DNA of 64,000 nucleotides from Legionella cardiaca (GTDB lineage Bacteria > Pseudomonadota > Gammaproteobacteria > Legionellales > Legionellaceae), in the NCBI RefSeq assembly GCF_029026145.1, contig NZ_CP119078.1, positions 152,501 to 216,500 on the forward strand. The letters are read 5' to 3'. The notes beneath the pieces were generated by a model that saw nothing but the letters and a program-made list of their open reading frames with translations, made no database searches and was not told where the DNA came from. Position numbers and translations under genes: made by a program. This document shows, in pieces, positions 28,680-38,592 of this stretch. Within the stretch, counting starts at the first letter, position 1, and every line of letters starts with the position of its first letter.

Positions 28680-29747
28680 ATGATTATGAACAAGGTAGTG
28701 CCACGAGTTTGTTATTTAATGTTATCCATTACATTACTAATATCGTGTGGTGAAAATGGAAATAACCAATCTGCGGCTCAGGCAAGACCCGTTAAAGTAA
28801 TTCAAATTGGTAATTTTAAATCGTTCGATAGTCGATCTTTCCCTGGTCGAGCCAAGGCTTCTCAAGAAGTCGATCTGTCATTTAATGTAAGTGGATCGTT
28901 GATTGAGCTACCTATTAAGGTTGGCGATAAGGTTAAGAAAGGTGACCTCATCGCAAAGCTTGACCCTCGAGAATTTGAAGCAAAATTAAAATCAGCCCAA
29001 GCAGAAGCAACACGTGACAAACAAAATTATTTGCGAGCTCAAGAACTTGTTGGAAAAGGTCATATTTCAAAGTCGGACTATGATCTGGTTGAATCTAAAT
29101 GGACAATATCGCAAGCTAATTTGGATTTAGCGGAAAAAGCATTGGTAGATAGCGTAATTAAGGCGCCTTTTGACGGACAGATTGCAAATCTGCATGTTGA
29201 GAATTATCAAACCATTTCTGCGCAGCAAAATATCGCAAGACTATTGAACATCTCACAAATCGAAATGGTTATTCAAGTCCCCGAAAATGCAATCAGTCTT
29301 GTTCCAGAGGCAAAAAATATCACTGTGCAATTTGATGCTTTTCCCGATCAACTTATTCCTGCAAAAATTAAAGAAATTAGTAATGAAGCGTCTCCAGATA
29401 CACGGACGTATCCTGTAACGCTCATTATGCAGCAACCTAAAAACATTGAAATTTTGCCGGGCATGGCAGGCAAAGTGAAAGGAAAAATTGAGAAAAATTC
29501 CCACAATAAATTAACTGTTCCTGCTTCTGCGGTGCTGACAATGGGTACAAATAATAAAACTTATGTTTGGGTTTTGAATCCGACAACAAAAAAGGTTCAT
29601 CGTCAGCAGATTCAAATTGGAGAGCTCACATCCACCGGAATATCTGTATTGAGCGGATTAACGTCTGGTGATTGGGTGGTTATTGCGGGCATTCATTCCC
29701 TAAAAGAAGGGGAAGCAGTGACTATTTTAAATCAAGAGGATAACTAA
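28680..29747 (+). CDS. RND efflux periplasmic adaptor lipoprotein
   Basis: A 355-residue membrane-fusion protein. The N-terminus ends in a lipobox, LLISCGENG, so it is anchored to the inner membrane by lipid. Residues 60-100 and 155-185 are the lipoyl halves (SGSLIELPIKVGDKVKKGDLI; DSVIKAPFDGQIANLHVENYQ), with an alpha hairpin between (RAQELVGKGHISKSDYD). A beta-barrel and a membrane-proximal domain follow. It joins an RND pump to an outer-membrane channel. The pump gene starts at the next base after its stop. Confidence 0.9.
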   Translation: MIMNKVVPRVCYLMLSITLLISCGENGNNQSAAQARPVKVIQIGNFKSFDSRSFPGRAKASQEVDLSFNVSGSLIELPIKVGDKVKKGDLIAKLDPREFEAKLKSAQAEATRDKQNYLRAQELVGKGHISKSDYDLVESKWTISQANLDLAEKALVDSVIKAPFDGQIANLHVENYQTISAQQNIARLLNISQIEMVIQVPENAISLVPEAKNITVQFDAFPDQLIPAKIKEISNEASPDTRTYPVTLIMQQPKNIEILPGMAGKVKGKIEKNSHNKLTVPASAVLTMGTNNKTYVWVLNPTTKKVHRQQIQIGELTSTGISVLSGLTSGDWVVIAGIHSLKEGEAVTILNQEDN

Positions 29748-32700
29748 ATGGCCTCTTTAGCTGATTATGCTGTTAAAAGTAAAAAAGTAACCTGGTTTAT
29801 TATTTTATTGTTAGCTGTCGCAGGTTCAGTTTGCTTTTTTAACCTGGGCCGTTTAGAAGACCCTGAATTTACGGTTAAAACGGCAACGATCACTACTCAT
29901 TATCCTGGTGCCAATGCTGAACAAGTTGAACTTGAGGTTACTGATCTTATTGAGAAAAAAATTCAGGAAATGTCTGAGGTAAAAGATATTTCTTCTATTT
30001 CCAGACCAGGACTATCCATTATTAAAGTTAACATTAAAAATGAATACTGGTCTGATCGCTTACCTCAGGTATGGGATACCTTGAGGAAAAAAATACAAGA
30101 TATTAAAGGAAATTTACCGCCGGGTACCGAGGCTCCTATTGTTGGAGATGATTTCGGCTATGTATTCGGATTTTTATTGGCCGTAAGTGCTGATGGTTTT
30201 AGTTACGCTGAACTTGAGAAATACACGAAACATTTACAAAAAGAGCTTAGTATTGTTCCAGGGGTTGCCCGTGTGGATTTATGGGGTGTCCAGCAGAAAC
30301 GAATTTATCTGGATATTTCCAATACCCAATTCTCACAATTGGGTATTACCGTCGCTGATCTGGAGCGAACGTTGAAGTTACAGAATCAAGTTGTTGATTC
30401 AGGTCAGGTAGATTATCAATTTCAACGCATGCGAGTTGCTCCAACGGGTGAGTTCAGCAGCGCCGAGGCGATTAGTGATTTAGCTATCATTCCTGAATTA
30501 AAAATCAAAGAAAATAAGAAAAGTGATGAAATTATCAGGATTCGTGATTTTGCAGAGGTTAAAGAAGAATATATAGAACCTCCTCAGCAGTTAATGCGTT
30601 ATTCCGGGCTTCCAGCAATTGGCATCGCTTTAGCGCCTCTACCTGGTGTCAATGCCATTGAAGTAGGGAATGCTGTTAATAAGCGTATCGAGCAAATCCA
30701 GGCAGCACTGCCAAGGGGCATAGAAATTCATAAAATTTCCTGGCAATCGGATATTGTTGCTGAGTCAATCGATGCGTTTCTTATCAATCTGGTCGAAGCA
30801 GTGATCATTGTGCTAATTGTGTTGGCTTTTACAATGGGTTTCAGAGCCGGCATGATTATCGGCGTGTCTGGGTTAATTCTAGCTATTCTGGGTACCTTTA
30901 TTGTTATGCAGCTGCTGCATATTGACTTGCAACGTGTTTCTTTGGGCGCCTTGATTATTGCTATGGGTATGATGGTGGACAATGCCATCGTTGTTGTCGA
31001 TGGATTTATTACCCGGCGACAACAAGGTATGGAGCGAGAACAAGCAGCCATCGAGGCTGCAAAAGTTTCGGCTTTGCCTTTACTCGGGGCCACCATCGTC
31101 GCTTCCATGGCGTTTTATCCAATTTTTGCTTCCACCTACGATACAGGTGAATATGCTGGAAGCTTATTTACAGTTATCGCAGTATCCTTGATTCTAAGCT
31201 GGGTTTTATCGCAGACAGCAACACCGCTTCTTTGTATGTACTTTATGCCACAACCTAAACAAACAACTGAGCAAGATGATAAATACAATAACCGATTTTA
31301 TAAAATTTATAAGTCCATCCTTGAAACAGTGGTTCGTTATCGAGTGATTTTTACGACAGTTATGTGTGCCCTCTTTGTGCTTTCTATTTGGGGTTTTCGA
31401 TTCGTACCTATCATGTATTTCCCTGATTCCTCAAGATTGCAGGTTATGATTGATTACTGGGCACCAGAAGGAACTCGAATTCAAGCCGTCTCTTCTGATG
31501 TACAAAAATTGGAGCAAAAACTTCTGCAAGATCCTGGTGTGACGAGTGTGAGCTCTTTCATTGGTCAGGGACCACCACGATTTTATCTTCCTGTTGAGTC
31601 AGAGTTTCCTTACTCCTCCTATGCTCAATTGATTGTTAATGTGAAGACTCTGAAAGACGTCGATCGAATAGTTGCAATCTTGCCGTCGTGGAATGAAAAA
31701 AACTTTCCTCAATCGTTGGTTAGAGTACGAAAATACGCTGTTGGCGCTTTTAATAATTGGAAAATAGCTGCCAGATTTAGTGGGCCTGCAAATGCGGATC
31801 CGGCAATTTTGCGTAATCTTGCCGATCAGGCTATGGCAATACTAAAAGCCAGTCCTTATGCCAAGGATGTAAGAACCGATTGGCGTGAGAGAGTATTGCA
31901 AATTGTGCCTGATTACCAACAGGAGCGTGCACGCTGGGCGGGCATCTCTCGGCTGGATTTGGCACAAGCGCTTCGTAGAGCCAGTGATGGGATCCCCGTG
32001 GGGTTATATCGCGAAGAAGACAATTTAATTCCTATTGTGCTGCGGCAACCAGAGACGGAGCGTAATACGGCTGCAGTTGATTTACCACTTTTGCAGGTCA
32101 ATTCTCAATTGAATACCCAAACGATACCGGTTTCACAGGTCATTAGTGGGATTGAGTTAGCATGGACAGATCCAATTATTTGGCGCTGGGATCGTAGAAG
32201 GGCGGTTACGGTGCAATGCTCGCCTGATCAAGTTACTGCAAGTACGTTAAGAAATAGTATCCTGCCGCAGTTTGAAAAAATTAAACTCCCGCCAGGATAT
32301 ACTTTAACTTGGGATGGTGAATACAAAAGCAGTAAAGAGTCTGCCGATGCGTTAAAGCCAGGATTATTCCCTGCGCTTATCATCATGTTGTTGATCATTG
32401 TCATGTTATTTAATGCTTATCGCCCCCCTTTAATCATTATTGCGGTGATTCCATTTGCCATGATTGGTGTTACTGCAGGTTTGTTAATAACGGGGGTTCC
32501 GTTTGGTTTTATTGCTTTGCTGGGAGCTATGAGTTTGTCAGGTATGATGATAAAAAATTCAGTAGTCCTGCTTGATCAAGTCAATCTTAATTTGGCTGCT
32601 GGCATGAAACCCTATGATTCGGTAATTTCTGCTGCCTTAAGTCGTTTATCACCGGTGGTTAACGCGGCGGTAACAACGATACTGGGAGTTATTCCCTTAT

Positions 32701-32852
32701 TGCAAGATGTTTTTTGGGTTTCTTTGGCTGTCACCATTATGTTTGGATTAACCTTAGGCACGGTTCTCACCATGCTCTTAGTTCCCGTTTTTTATTGCAT
32801 GTTATATCGGATAAAACCGGACAGAGCAAAACAAGAGTTAATTAATCGATAA
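29748..32852 (+). CDS. RND efflux pump, inner-membrane subunit (AcrB/MdtF family)
   Basis: A 1034-residue RND permease of normal length. TM1 is at residues 14-31, and a second cluster of six helices begins near 345. The proton relay Asp is in GMMVDNAIVVVDGFITRRQQG (TM4), and LGAMSLSGMMIKNSVVLLDQ is the family motif in the C-terminal half. Two porter domains follow TM1 and TM7. It shares a transcript with the adaptor; no outer-membrane channel gene is nearby, so it should use a TolC encoded elsewhere. Substrates unknown. Confidence 0.93.
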   Translation: MASLADYAVKSKKVTWFIILLLAVAGSVCFFNLGRLEDPEFTVKTATITTHYPGANAEQVELEVTDLIEKKIQEMSEVKDISSISRPGLSIIKVNIKNEYWSDRLPQVWDTLRKKIQDIKGNLPPGTEAPIVGDDFGYVFGFLLAVSADGFSYAELEKYTKHLQKELSIVPGVARVDLWGVQQKRIYLDISNTQFSQLGITVADLERTLKLQNQVVDSGQVDYQFQRMRVAPTGEFSSAEAISDLAIIPELKIKENKKSDEIIRIRDFAEVKEEYIEPPQQLMRYSGLPAIGIALAPLPGVNAIEVGNAVNKRIEQIQAALPRGIEIHKISWQSDIVAESIDAFLINLVEAVIIVLIVLAFTMGFRAGMIIGVSGLILAILGTFIVMQLLHIDLQRVSLGALIIAMGMMVDNAIVVVDGFITRRQQGMEREQAAIEAAKVSALPLLGATIVASMAFYPIFASTYDTGEYAGSLFTVIAVSLILSWVLSQTATPLLCMYFMPQPKQTTEQDDKYNNRFYKIYKSILETVVRYRVIFTTVMCALFVLSIWGFRFVPIMYFPDSSRLQVMIDYWAPEGTRIQAVSSDVQKLEQKLLQDPGVTSVSSFIGQGPPRFYLPVESEFPYSSYAQLIVNVKTLKDVDRIVAILPSWNEKNFPQSLVRVRKYAVGAFNNWKIAARFSGPANADPAILRNLADQAMAILKASPYAKDVRTDWRERVLQIVPDYQQERARWAGISRLDLAQALRRASDGIPVGLYREEDNLIPIVLRQPETERNTAAVDLPLLQVNSQLNTQTIPVSQVISGIELAWTDPIIWRWDRRRAVTVQCSPDQVTASTLRNSILPQFEKIKLPPGYTLTWDGEYKSSKESADALKPGLFPALIIMLLIIVMLFNAYRPPLIIIAVIPFAMIGVTAGLLITGVPFGFIALLGAMSLSGMMIKNSVVLLDQVNLNLAAGMKPYDSVISAALSRLSPVVNAAVTTILGVIPLLQDVFWVSLAVTIMFGLTLGTVLTMLLVPVFYCMLYRIKPDRAKQELINR

Positions 32853-33612
32853 TATGATAACCACTGTCAATATAAATGGTATCGCCAGTAATATTTTTTG
32901 CATAATTGCTGGCGAGAAAAACGACCATAGCACCTACATCGTCGATATCTACTAAGGAGTGAAGCGGGGATTTTTCTTTTGCTTGCTTTAATAAATTATC
33001 AAATTTATCAAGGCCTGATGCTGCTCTTGTTTTAAGAGGACCAGGTGAAAGGGCGATAACGCGGATATTGTGTTGACCTAGTTCAACAGCCATGTAACGG
33101 ACAGAGGCTTCTAATGCTGCTTTAACTGGCCCCATTAAGTTGTAATTCTCAACCACTTTTTCTGCCCCATAAAACGACATCGCGAATAAGGAGCTTCCAT
33201 GATTCATAAGAGGCTTAGCCAGATTAGCCATGCGTATAAACGAGTGACATGAAATATCCATTGCTAAAAGAAAACCTTCTTTCGAGCACTCAACCAAGGG
33301 ACCTTGCAAATCCTGTTTGGGAGCAAAAGCAATGGAGTGAATTACAATGTCAATTTCACCCCAGGTTTTATTAATTTCTAAAAATAAATTGACTAAATCA
33401 TCCTTGCTCGTAACATCACAACGAGTATAAATAGCAGGTTTTAATTCTTCGGCAATGCTATCAACAAAGGGTTTGGCTTTTTCATTAAGATAAGTAATGG
33501 CTAGTTCTGCACCAGCAGCTTTCAGCATGCGTGCACATCCATAAGCAATGGAGCTATCATTGGCGATACCCACGACTAATGCTTTTTTCCCTAAAAGTAA
33601 GGTTTTGTCCAT
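32842..33612 (-). CDS. fabI: Enoyl-[acyl-carrier-protein] reductase FabI-like
   Basis: A 256-residue SDR from ATG 33612, preceded by AAAGGAA; the longer ORF from 33669 overlaps ackA. NAD-binding VVGIANDSSIAYGCARML is at the N-terminus. The FabI active site is seen as Tyr-x6-Lys in YNLMGPVKAALEASVRYMA. IRVIALSPGPLKTRAASGL and DTIYIDSGYHI complete it. It may be a second, pathway-specific FabI, since ackA-linked copies occur beside PHB or acyl-phosphate genes in other proteobacteria. It ends inside the convergent RND gene's last bases (11-base overlap). Confidence 0.88.
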   Translation of the reverse strand: MDKTLLLGKKALVVGIANDSSIAYGCARMLKAAGAELAITYLNEKAKPFVDSIAEELKPAIYTRCDVTSKDDLVNLFLEINKTWGEIDIVIHSIAFAPKQDLQGPLVECSKEGFLLAMDISCHSFIRMANLAKPLMNHGSSLFAMSFYGAEKVVENYNLMGPVKAALEASVRYMAVELGQHNIRVIALSPGPLKTRAASGLDKFDNLLKQAKEKSPLHSLVDIDDVGAMVVFLASNYAKNITGDTIYIDSGYHIID

Positions 33613-33613
33613 A

Positions 33614-34795
33614 TTAAATTCCTTTATTAATAAGTTGGTAGCAGTGATTGGCAATAACCCATTCCTCATCGGTTGGAATCACATAAAGATCCACGCTACT
33701 GCTTTTATCGTGAATAGTTAATTGATTTGATTTGTTTGCATGAGGATCTAATTTTATACCCAGCCATGCATTGTTTTGACAAACAGCCTCCCGAATTTGC
33801 CAGGCATGCTCCCCAATGCCTCCAGTAAATACCAGTACATCGAGACCACCAAGTACGGCACTAAGAGCACCTAGTTCACGACGTATGCGATAAACAAATA
33901 AATCGATAGCTTCTTTGGCTGGTGCGCTATCAATTTCAAGTAAGTGCTGCATGTTAGAGCTAATACCTGAAACGCCCAATAATCCTGATTGCTTGTAAAG
34001 CAAATTCTGAATTTCTTCAGGAGACATTTTTTTAGCCTGGGAAAGATAAAGAATAACCCCTGGATCCAGATTGCCGCAGCGAGTGCCCATTACAAGGCCA
34101 TCGACAGCCGTAAAACCCATGGTACTGTCGAGTGATTTTCCATGGTTTACTGCACACATGCTGGCCCCATTACCTAAGTGGGCAATGACAATACGTTTCT
34201 GGCTTTTGTGAGTATTGATAGCATTCAGCCGATGCATAATAAATTCGTAGGAAAGACCATGAAAACCATAACGCTTTATTCCTTCTTCAGTAAGAGAACG
34301 GGGCAAACCAAATTGGTTGGCAACAGGAGGATGGGTAGTATGAAATGCCGTATCAAAACAAATTACCTGTTTTAATTCAGGATATAATTGCGAGATAGTT
34401 GTAATTGCTTCCAGGTTATAAGGTTGATGCAATGGCGCAAAGGGAATAAATTTTTGTAACTGTTGGACAATCTCTGGTGAAACCAGAGTTGGTGCATGAA
34501 AATCATTACCCCCATGAACAACACGATGACCGGCGACGGTGATATTAAATCCAAGTTGATTGTTTTTAAGTGCAGAAAATAGTAATTCAAAAAAGAATTT
34601 ATAATCACAATCCTTACTGAAACCCTGCTGGCGAATTAAGGTATTTTGATGATCAAATAGTTTCAGGGTGGGCTCTATCTGTAGATTTTCAATAACCCCA
34701 TGCAAGAGTTTATCTAAAGAGGGTGTAAACTTATAGATTGCAAATTTAATACTCGACGAGCCTGAGTTTATGACAATTGCATGATTATTATCCAT
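33614..34795 (-). CDS. ackA: Acetate kinase
   Basis: A 393-residue acetokinase. VINSGSSSIKFAIY opens the protein, HRVVHGG, YGFHGLSYEF, IAHLGNGASMCAV and FTGGIGEHAWQIR are the phosphate-binding and catalytic motifs. It makes ATP from acetyl-phosphate (or the reverse). It precedes fabI on the same strand and diverges from the PHB depolymerase gene across 147 bp. Its partner is probably the phosphate acyltransferase encoded on the other side. Confidence 0.95.
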   Translation of the reverse strand: MDNNHAIVINSGSSSIKFAIYKFTPSLDKLLHGVIENLQIEPTLKLFDHQNTLIRQQGFSKDCDYKFFFELLFSALKNNQLGFNITVAGHRVVHGGNDFHAPTLVSPEIVQQLQKFIPFAPLHQPYNLEAITTISQLYPELKQVICFDTAFHTTHPPVANQFGLPRSLTEEGIKRYGFHGLSYEFIMHRLNAINTHKSQKRIVIAHLGNGASMCAVNHGKSLDSTMGFTAVDGLVMGTRCGNLDPGVILYLSQAKKMSPEEIQNLLYKQSGLLGVSGISSNMQHLLEIDSAPAKEAIDLFVYRIRRELGALSAVLGGLDVLVFTGGIGEHAWQIREAVCQNNAWLGIKLDPHANKSNQLTIHDKSSSVDLYVIPTDEEWVIANHCYQLINKGI

Positions 34796-34942
34796 AATTT
34801 TTCATTTAATCGTTGGAATTTAATAAAGATTTTAACGTTAGTATAGATGACTTCTCACGTGCAAGGACATAACTTTAAATCTATTCTATACTAGCTTTAA
34901 CGTAACTATTGCTCAGCTATCTACAATAGAAAAGGAACTTCT

Positions 34943-36310
34943 ATGTTATTTAATCCTCTAGATAACCGCTCTCTTTATAATTGGTATGATTTTACCATGA
35001 GGGCTATTCAGCCGTATTCGGATTATTCCCTTACCTTATCAAAACGTTGCCAGCGATTAGCAAATACCATGGATTTGCCAGTAACCATTCCTTTTCTTTC
35101 TGACATGCAACAAGACGTTATTAAAAGTTTTATGCAATTTGGCATTAAGAACTATCGCGAGCTTGCAGGCTATTTTTATGTTTATCATATGATGACAAAT
35201 ATCTATGAGAAGCCAAAATTTAATATTAAAGAAGTAAAAATTGATGATGAATATTTTGATATTTTCGAAGAAATCATTGATGAAAAAAGTTTTTGTAATT
35301 TAATTCGATTTAAAAAAAGACAGATTAGTGAGGGTGCATTTCCTAAAATGCTTCTAGTTGCTCCCATGTCCGGTCATTATGCAACGTTGTTAAGAGATAC
35401 TGTCAAGGGCTTATTGCCCTTTTATGATGTTTATATCACCGATTGGAAAAATGCTCGCGATGTGCCACTAAAGGAAGGGGCCTTTGATTTAAATGACTTC
35501 ATTGATTACCTAATTTCCCATTTTAAGCTACTAGGTCCTGATCTAAATGTGATGGCTGTTTGCCAACCTACGGTTCCTGTATTGGCCGCGTTGGCCCTGA
35601 TGTCAACCAATGATGATCCAAAACTACCGCGCTCTGCCATCTTATTGGGAGGACCTATTGATACGAGTAAGTCACCTACTGCAGTTAATGAATTAGCCGA
35701 GTCTCGAGGTGAAGATTGGTTCCAACAAAATGTCATTTCAATGGTTCCAGCAAGATTTCCTGGAGCAATGAGGCTTGTTTATCCAGGTTTTATGCAATTG
35801 TCTGGTTTTATGAGTATGAATATGCAAAGACATATGGAATCTCTTAAAAATGCTATTCATAACTATGGCGCAAACCAGCGTGATAAAGCCATTAAGACCA
35901 TCCAATTTTATCTTGAGTATTTCTCGACAATGGATTTAACGGCTGAATTTTATATGCAAACAATTCATACCGTTTTCCAAGAGCATCTACTGGTTAAGGG
36001 AAGATATAAATCCAGAGGAAAGGACATAAGATTACAGGATATAAGAAAAACATCGATTTTAGTTATCGAAGGGGAAAAAGATGACATTACCGGACTTGGG
36101 CAAACAAAATCGGTCATTAGTCTTTGTAAAAATCTTCCCGATGACATGAAAAAGTATCATTTAGCAGCTGGAGTAGGGCATTACGGCTTATTTAATGGTA
36201 GCAAGTTTCGTAACACCATTATTCCCGAAATTAATAATTTCATAACTACAAATGGTTCTGGTGCGAAAAAGGATGGTCGAAGTCATGGAAGAAAAAAAAC
36301 TCGACGTTGA
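34943..36310 (+). CDS. Intracellular polyhydroxyalkanoate (PHB) depolymerase
   Basis: A 455-residue alpha/beta hydrolase of the intracellular PhaZ class. The lipase-like box has Cys, not Ser, as nucleophile: VMAVCQPTVPVLAALALMS (about residues 197-215), as is usual in this group. The acid is in IEGEKDDITGLGQT and the His in AGVGHYGLFNGSKFRN, the family hallmark. The tail is basic. The protein mobilises stored polyhydroxybutyrate. It overlaps the next gene, a phosphate acyltransferase, and starts the long V-ATPase transcript. Confidence 0.85.
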   Translation: MLFNPLDNRSLYNWYDFTMRAIQPYSDYSLTLSKRCQRLANTMDLPVTIPFLSDMQQDVIKSFMQFGIKNYRELAGYFYVYHMMTNIYEKPKFNIKEVKIDDEYFDIFEEIIDEKSFCNLIRFKKRQISEGAFPKMLLVAPMSGHYATLLRDTVKGLLPFYDVYITDWKNARDVPLKEGAFDLNDFIDYLISHFKLLGPDLNVMAVCQPTVPVLAALALMSTNDDPKLPRSAILLGGPIDTSKSPTAVNELAESRGEDWFQQNVISMVPARFPGAMRLVYPGFMQLSGFMSMNMQRHMESLKNAIHNYGANQRDKAIKTIQFYLEYFSTMDLTAEFYMQTIHTVFQEHLLVKGRYKSRGKDIRLQDIRKTSILVIEGEKDDITGLGQTKSVISLCKNLPDDMKKYHLAAGVGHYGLFNGSKFRNTIIPEINNFITTNGSGAKKDGRSHGRKKTRR

Positions 36311-37250
36311 CAAACTAGCCAAGCAATTTCTGCATAAATGTCAATCATTGCCAAAAATTAAGGTGGCAGTGGTTTATCCATGTAGTCAGGATGCTCTTGA
36401 TGGAGCACTGGAAGCAGCAAAATTGGGATTAATTGAACCTGTTTTAGTGGGACCTAAGGCAAAAATTCAAGATTTGGCTGAGCAAATTAAAATCGATATA
36501 AGCAATTATGAGGTTATTGATGACGCTGATAGTTCTTCCTGTGCAGCCAAAGCGGTGGCATTGGCGCACGCCGGAAAAGTAGATGCGTTGATGAAAGGTA
36601 GTTTGCATACCGACGAATTGATGCATGAAGTTATAAAAAAAGAAGGGGGATTACGGACCAAACGTCGTATTAGTCATGCGTTTATCATGGCTATTGAAAA
36701 ATATCATAAGCCTTTTATAGTGACAGATGCTGCAATTAATATCATGCCTGATTTGATAACCAAAAGAGACATCATCCAAAATGCTATCGATCTTTTTCAT
36801 GCATTCAATCAAAATGTTACTCCCAACGTAGCAATTTTATCAGCAGTTGAAACAATAAATCCTGTCATGACGTCCACCACAGATGCTGCTTGTTTAGCCA
36901 AGATGGCTGAGAGAGGCCAAATTACGGGGGCGATAGTAGATGGCCCATTTGCCTATGATAATGTATTCAGTTTGCATGCCGCTCTTGCCAAAAATATTAA
37001 ATCACCTGTGATTGGAGAAGTGGACATTTTTGTTGTTCCCAACCTTGAAGCAGGCAATATCTTGGCGAAACAGCTTGTTTTAATAGCTGATGCAACTGCT
37101 GCCGGCATTATTTTAGGCGCAACAGTTCCTATCATTTTAACGAGTCGAGCTGATGGCGTACGTTCTCGGCTGGGTTCATGTGCCGTAGCTGTTCTCATGG
37201 CAAATGCCAAGCATACAATGAGGGAAGATCATGGGTATTATTCATTATAA
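36285..37250 (+). CDS. Phosphate acetyl/butyryltransferase (Pta/Ptb family)
   Basis: About 321 residues from ATG 36285 (MEEKKLDVDKLAK), with AAGGA some ten bases upstream; ATGs at 36252 and 36273 are alternatives inside phaZ. The family fold is seen in KVAVVYPCSQDALDGALEAAKLGLIEPVLVGP and in GAIVDGPFAYDNVFSLHAA, VIGEVDIFVVPNLEAGNILAKQL and SRADGVRSRLGSCAVA. It interconverts acyl-CoA and acyl-phosphate, the substrate of acetate kinase. It overlaps the V-ATPase B gene by 20 bases. Confidence 0.85.
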   Translation: MEEKKLDVDKLAKQFLHKCQSLPKIKVAVVYPCSQDALDGALEAAKLGLIEPVLVGPKAKIQDLAEQIKIDISNYEVIDDADSSSCAAKAVALAHAGKVDALMKGSLHTDELMHEVIKKEGGLRTKRRISHAFIMAIEKYHKPFIVTDAAINIMPDLITKRDIIQNAIDLFHAFNQNVTPNVAILSAVETINPVMTSTTDAACLAKMAERGQITGAIVDGPFAYDNVFSLHAALAKNIKSPVIGEVDIFVVPNLEAGNILAKQLVLIADATAAGIILGATVPIILTSRADGVRSRLGSCAVAVLMANAKHTMREDHGYYSL

Positions 37251-38592
37251 GAATATACGTGAGATTACTGGTGATATTCTTAAAATTGCTGTGCCACAAA
37301 TGCATGACAATGAAAAATCAATCACCATGCCAAGATTGGATGATTTAGCCCTTATTCATAGCACCACAGGCAAAACATTATTGGCTCAAATTACCCAGCT
37401 ACAACAGGATGTTATTACGTTACAGGTTTTTGGAAGTACCAAAGGCTTATCAACGGATTCCTCAGTAAGCTTGCTTGGTCATCCGATGATGGTAAGTTAT
37501 TCCGCAAATGTTTTAGGACGCGTGTTTAATGGCACTGGTACCCCTATTGATGGTGGGCCTAAGCTTGATCAGGATGATCAAATACCTATTCGAACTGCAA
37601 CAGTGAATCCAACGCGTCGAATCCTGGCTTCAAAAATGATTCGTACGAATATACCCATGATTGATATTTTCAATTGCCTGGTAGAAAGTCAAAAAATACC
37701 GGTATTTTCAATTGCGGGTGAACCCTATAATGAATTATTAGCAAAAATTGCTACCCAAGCAGATGCTGATGTCATTATTTTTGGTGGAATGGGATTATTA
37801 TTTGATGATTATTATGCATTTCGCAAAACATTTGAAGATCATGGTTCTATCGCTCGCACCATTATGTTTGTTAATCAGGCTTCTGATCCTATTTTAGAAC
37901 GCTTACTTGTCCCAGATATGGCCTTGGCTGTAGCTGAGAAAATGGCTGTCGAGGAAGGTAAGCGTGTCCTCGTGCTATTAACGGACATGACTGCTTTTGC
38001 GGATGCTTTAAAAGAAGTAGGAATTGCTATGGAGCGCGTTCCTTCTAACCGTGGGTATATGGGAGATTTGTATTCCCAATTAGCCAGACGCTATGAAAAA
38101 GCATGTGATTTCCAGGGGGCTGGGTCTGTAACTATTCTTTCGGTTACTACCATGCCAGGTAATGATGTGACTCATCCTGTTCCAGATAACACCGGATATA
38201 TCACCGAAGGGCAACTCTATTTGCATTCCGGTTCTATTGATCCTTTTGGCTCATTATCGCGACTGAAGCAGCATGTTATAGGCAAACAAACCAGGGATGA
38301 TCATGGGCAAATTATGAATGCAATGATTCGGTTTTTTTCTGCAGCCTGCGAAGCCGAGCAGAAACAGGCAATGGCTTTTGAAATTTCCGAGTTTGATGAG
38401 CGATTATTAAAATTTGGCCAGTTATTTCGTGAACGTTTCATGGATATTAAGGTATCTATCCCATTGGAAAAAGCGTTGGATTTGTGTTGGCAAACACTTG
38501 GTGAATGTTTTCATGAAAATGAATTACTGATTAAACAAGAGTTAGTTTCCAAGTATTTTAAAGCTGACGTTCGGGGAGAGAAAGCTTCATGA
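37231..38592 (+). CDS. V-type ATPase subunit B
   Basis: A 453-residue V/A-type ATPase non-catalytic nucleotide-binding subunit. The N-terminal beta-barrel has LGRVFNGTGTPIDGGP. The central domain has SIAGEPYNELLAKIATQAD in place of a true P-loop, ALAVAEKMAVEEGKRVLVLLTDMTAFADALKE, and PSNRGYMGDLYSQLARRYEKA, a strong B-subunit signature. GAGGGAAG precedes the ATG. It is the first V-ATPase gene, whereas chlamydial operons begin with subunit E. Confidence 0.95.
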   Translation: MGIIHYKNIREITGDILKIAVPQMHDNEKSITMPRLDDLALIHSTTGKTLLAQITQLQQDVITLQVFGSTKGLSTDSSVSLLGHPMMVSYSANVLGRVFNGTGTPIDGGPKLDQDDQIPIRTATVNPTRRILASKMIRTNIPMIDIFNCLVESQKIPVFSIAGEPYNELLAKIATQADADVIIFGGMGLLFDDYYAFRKTFEDHGSIARTIMFVNQASDPILERLLVPDMALAVAEKMAVEEGKRVLVLLTDMTAFADALKEVGIAMERVPSNRGYMGDLYSQLARRYEKACDFQGAGSVTILSVTTMPGNDVTHPVPDNTGYITEGQLYLHSGSIDPFGSLSRLKQHVIGKQTRDDHGQIMNAMIRFFSAACEAEQKQAMAFEISEFDERLLKFGQLFRERFMDIKVSIPLEKALDLCWQTLGECFHENELLIKQELVSKYFKADVRGEKAS

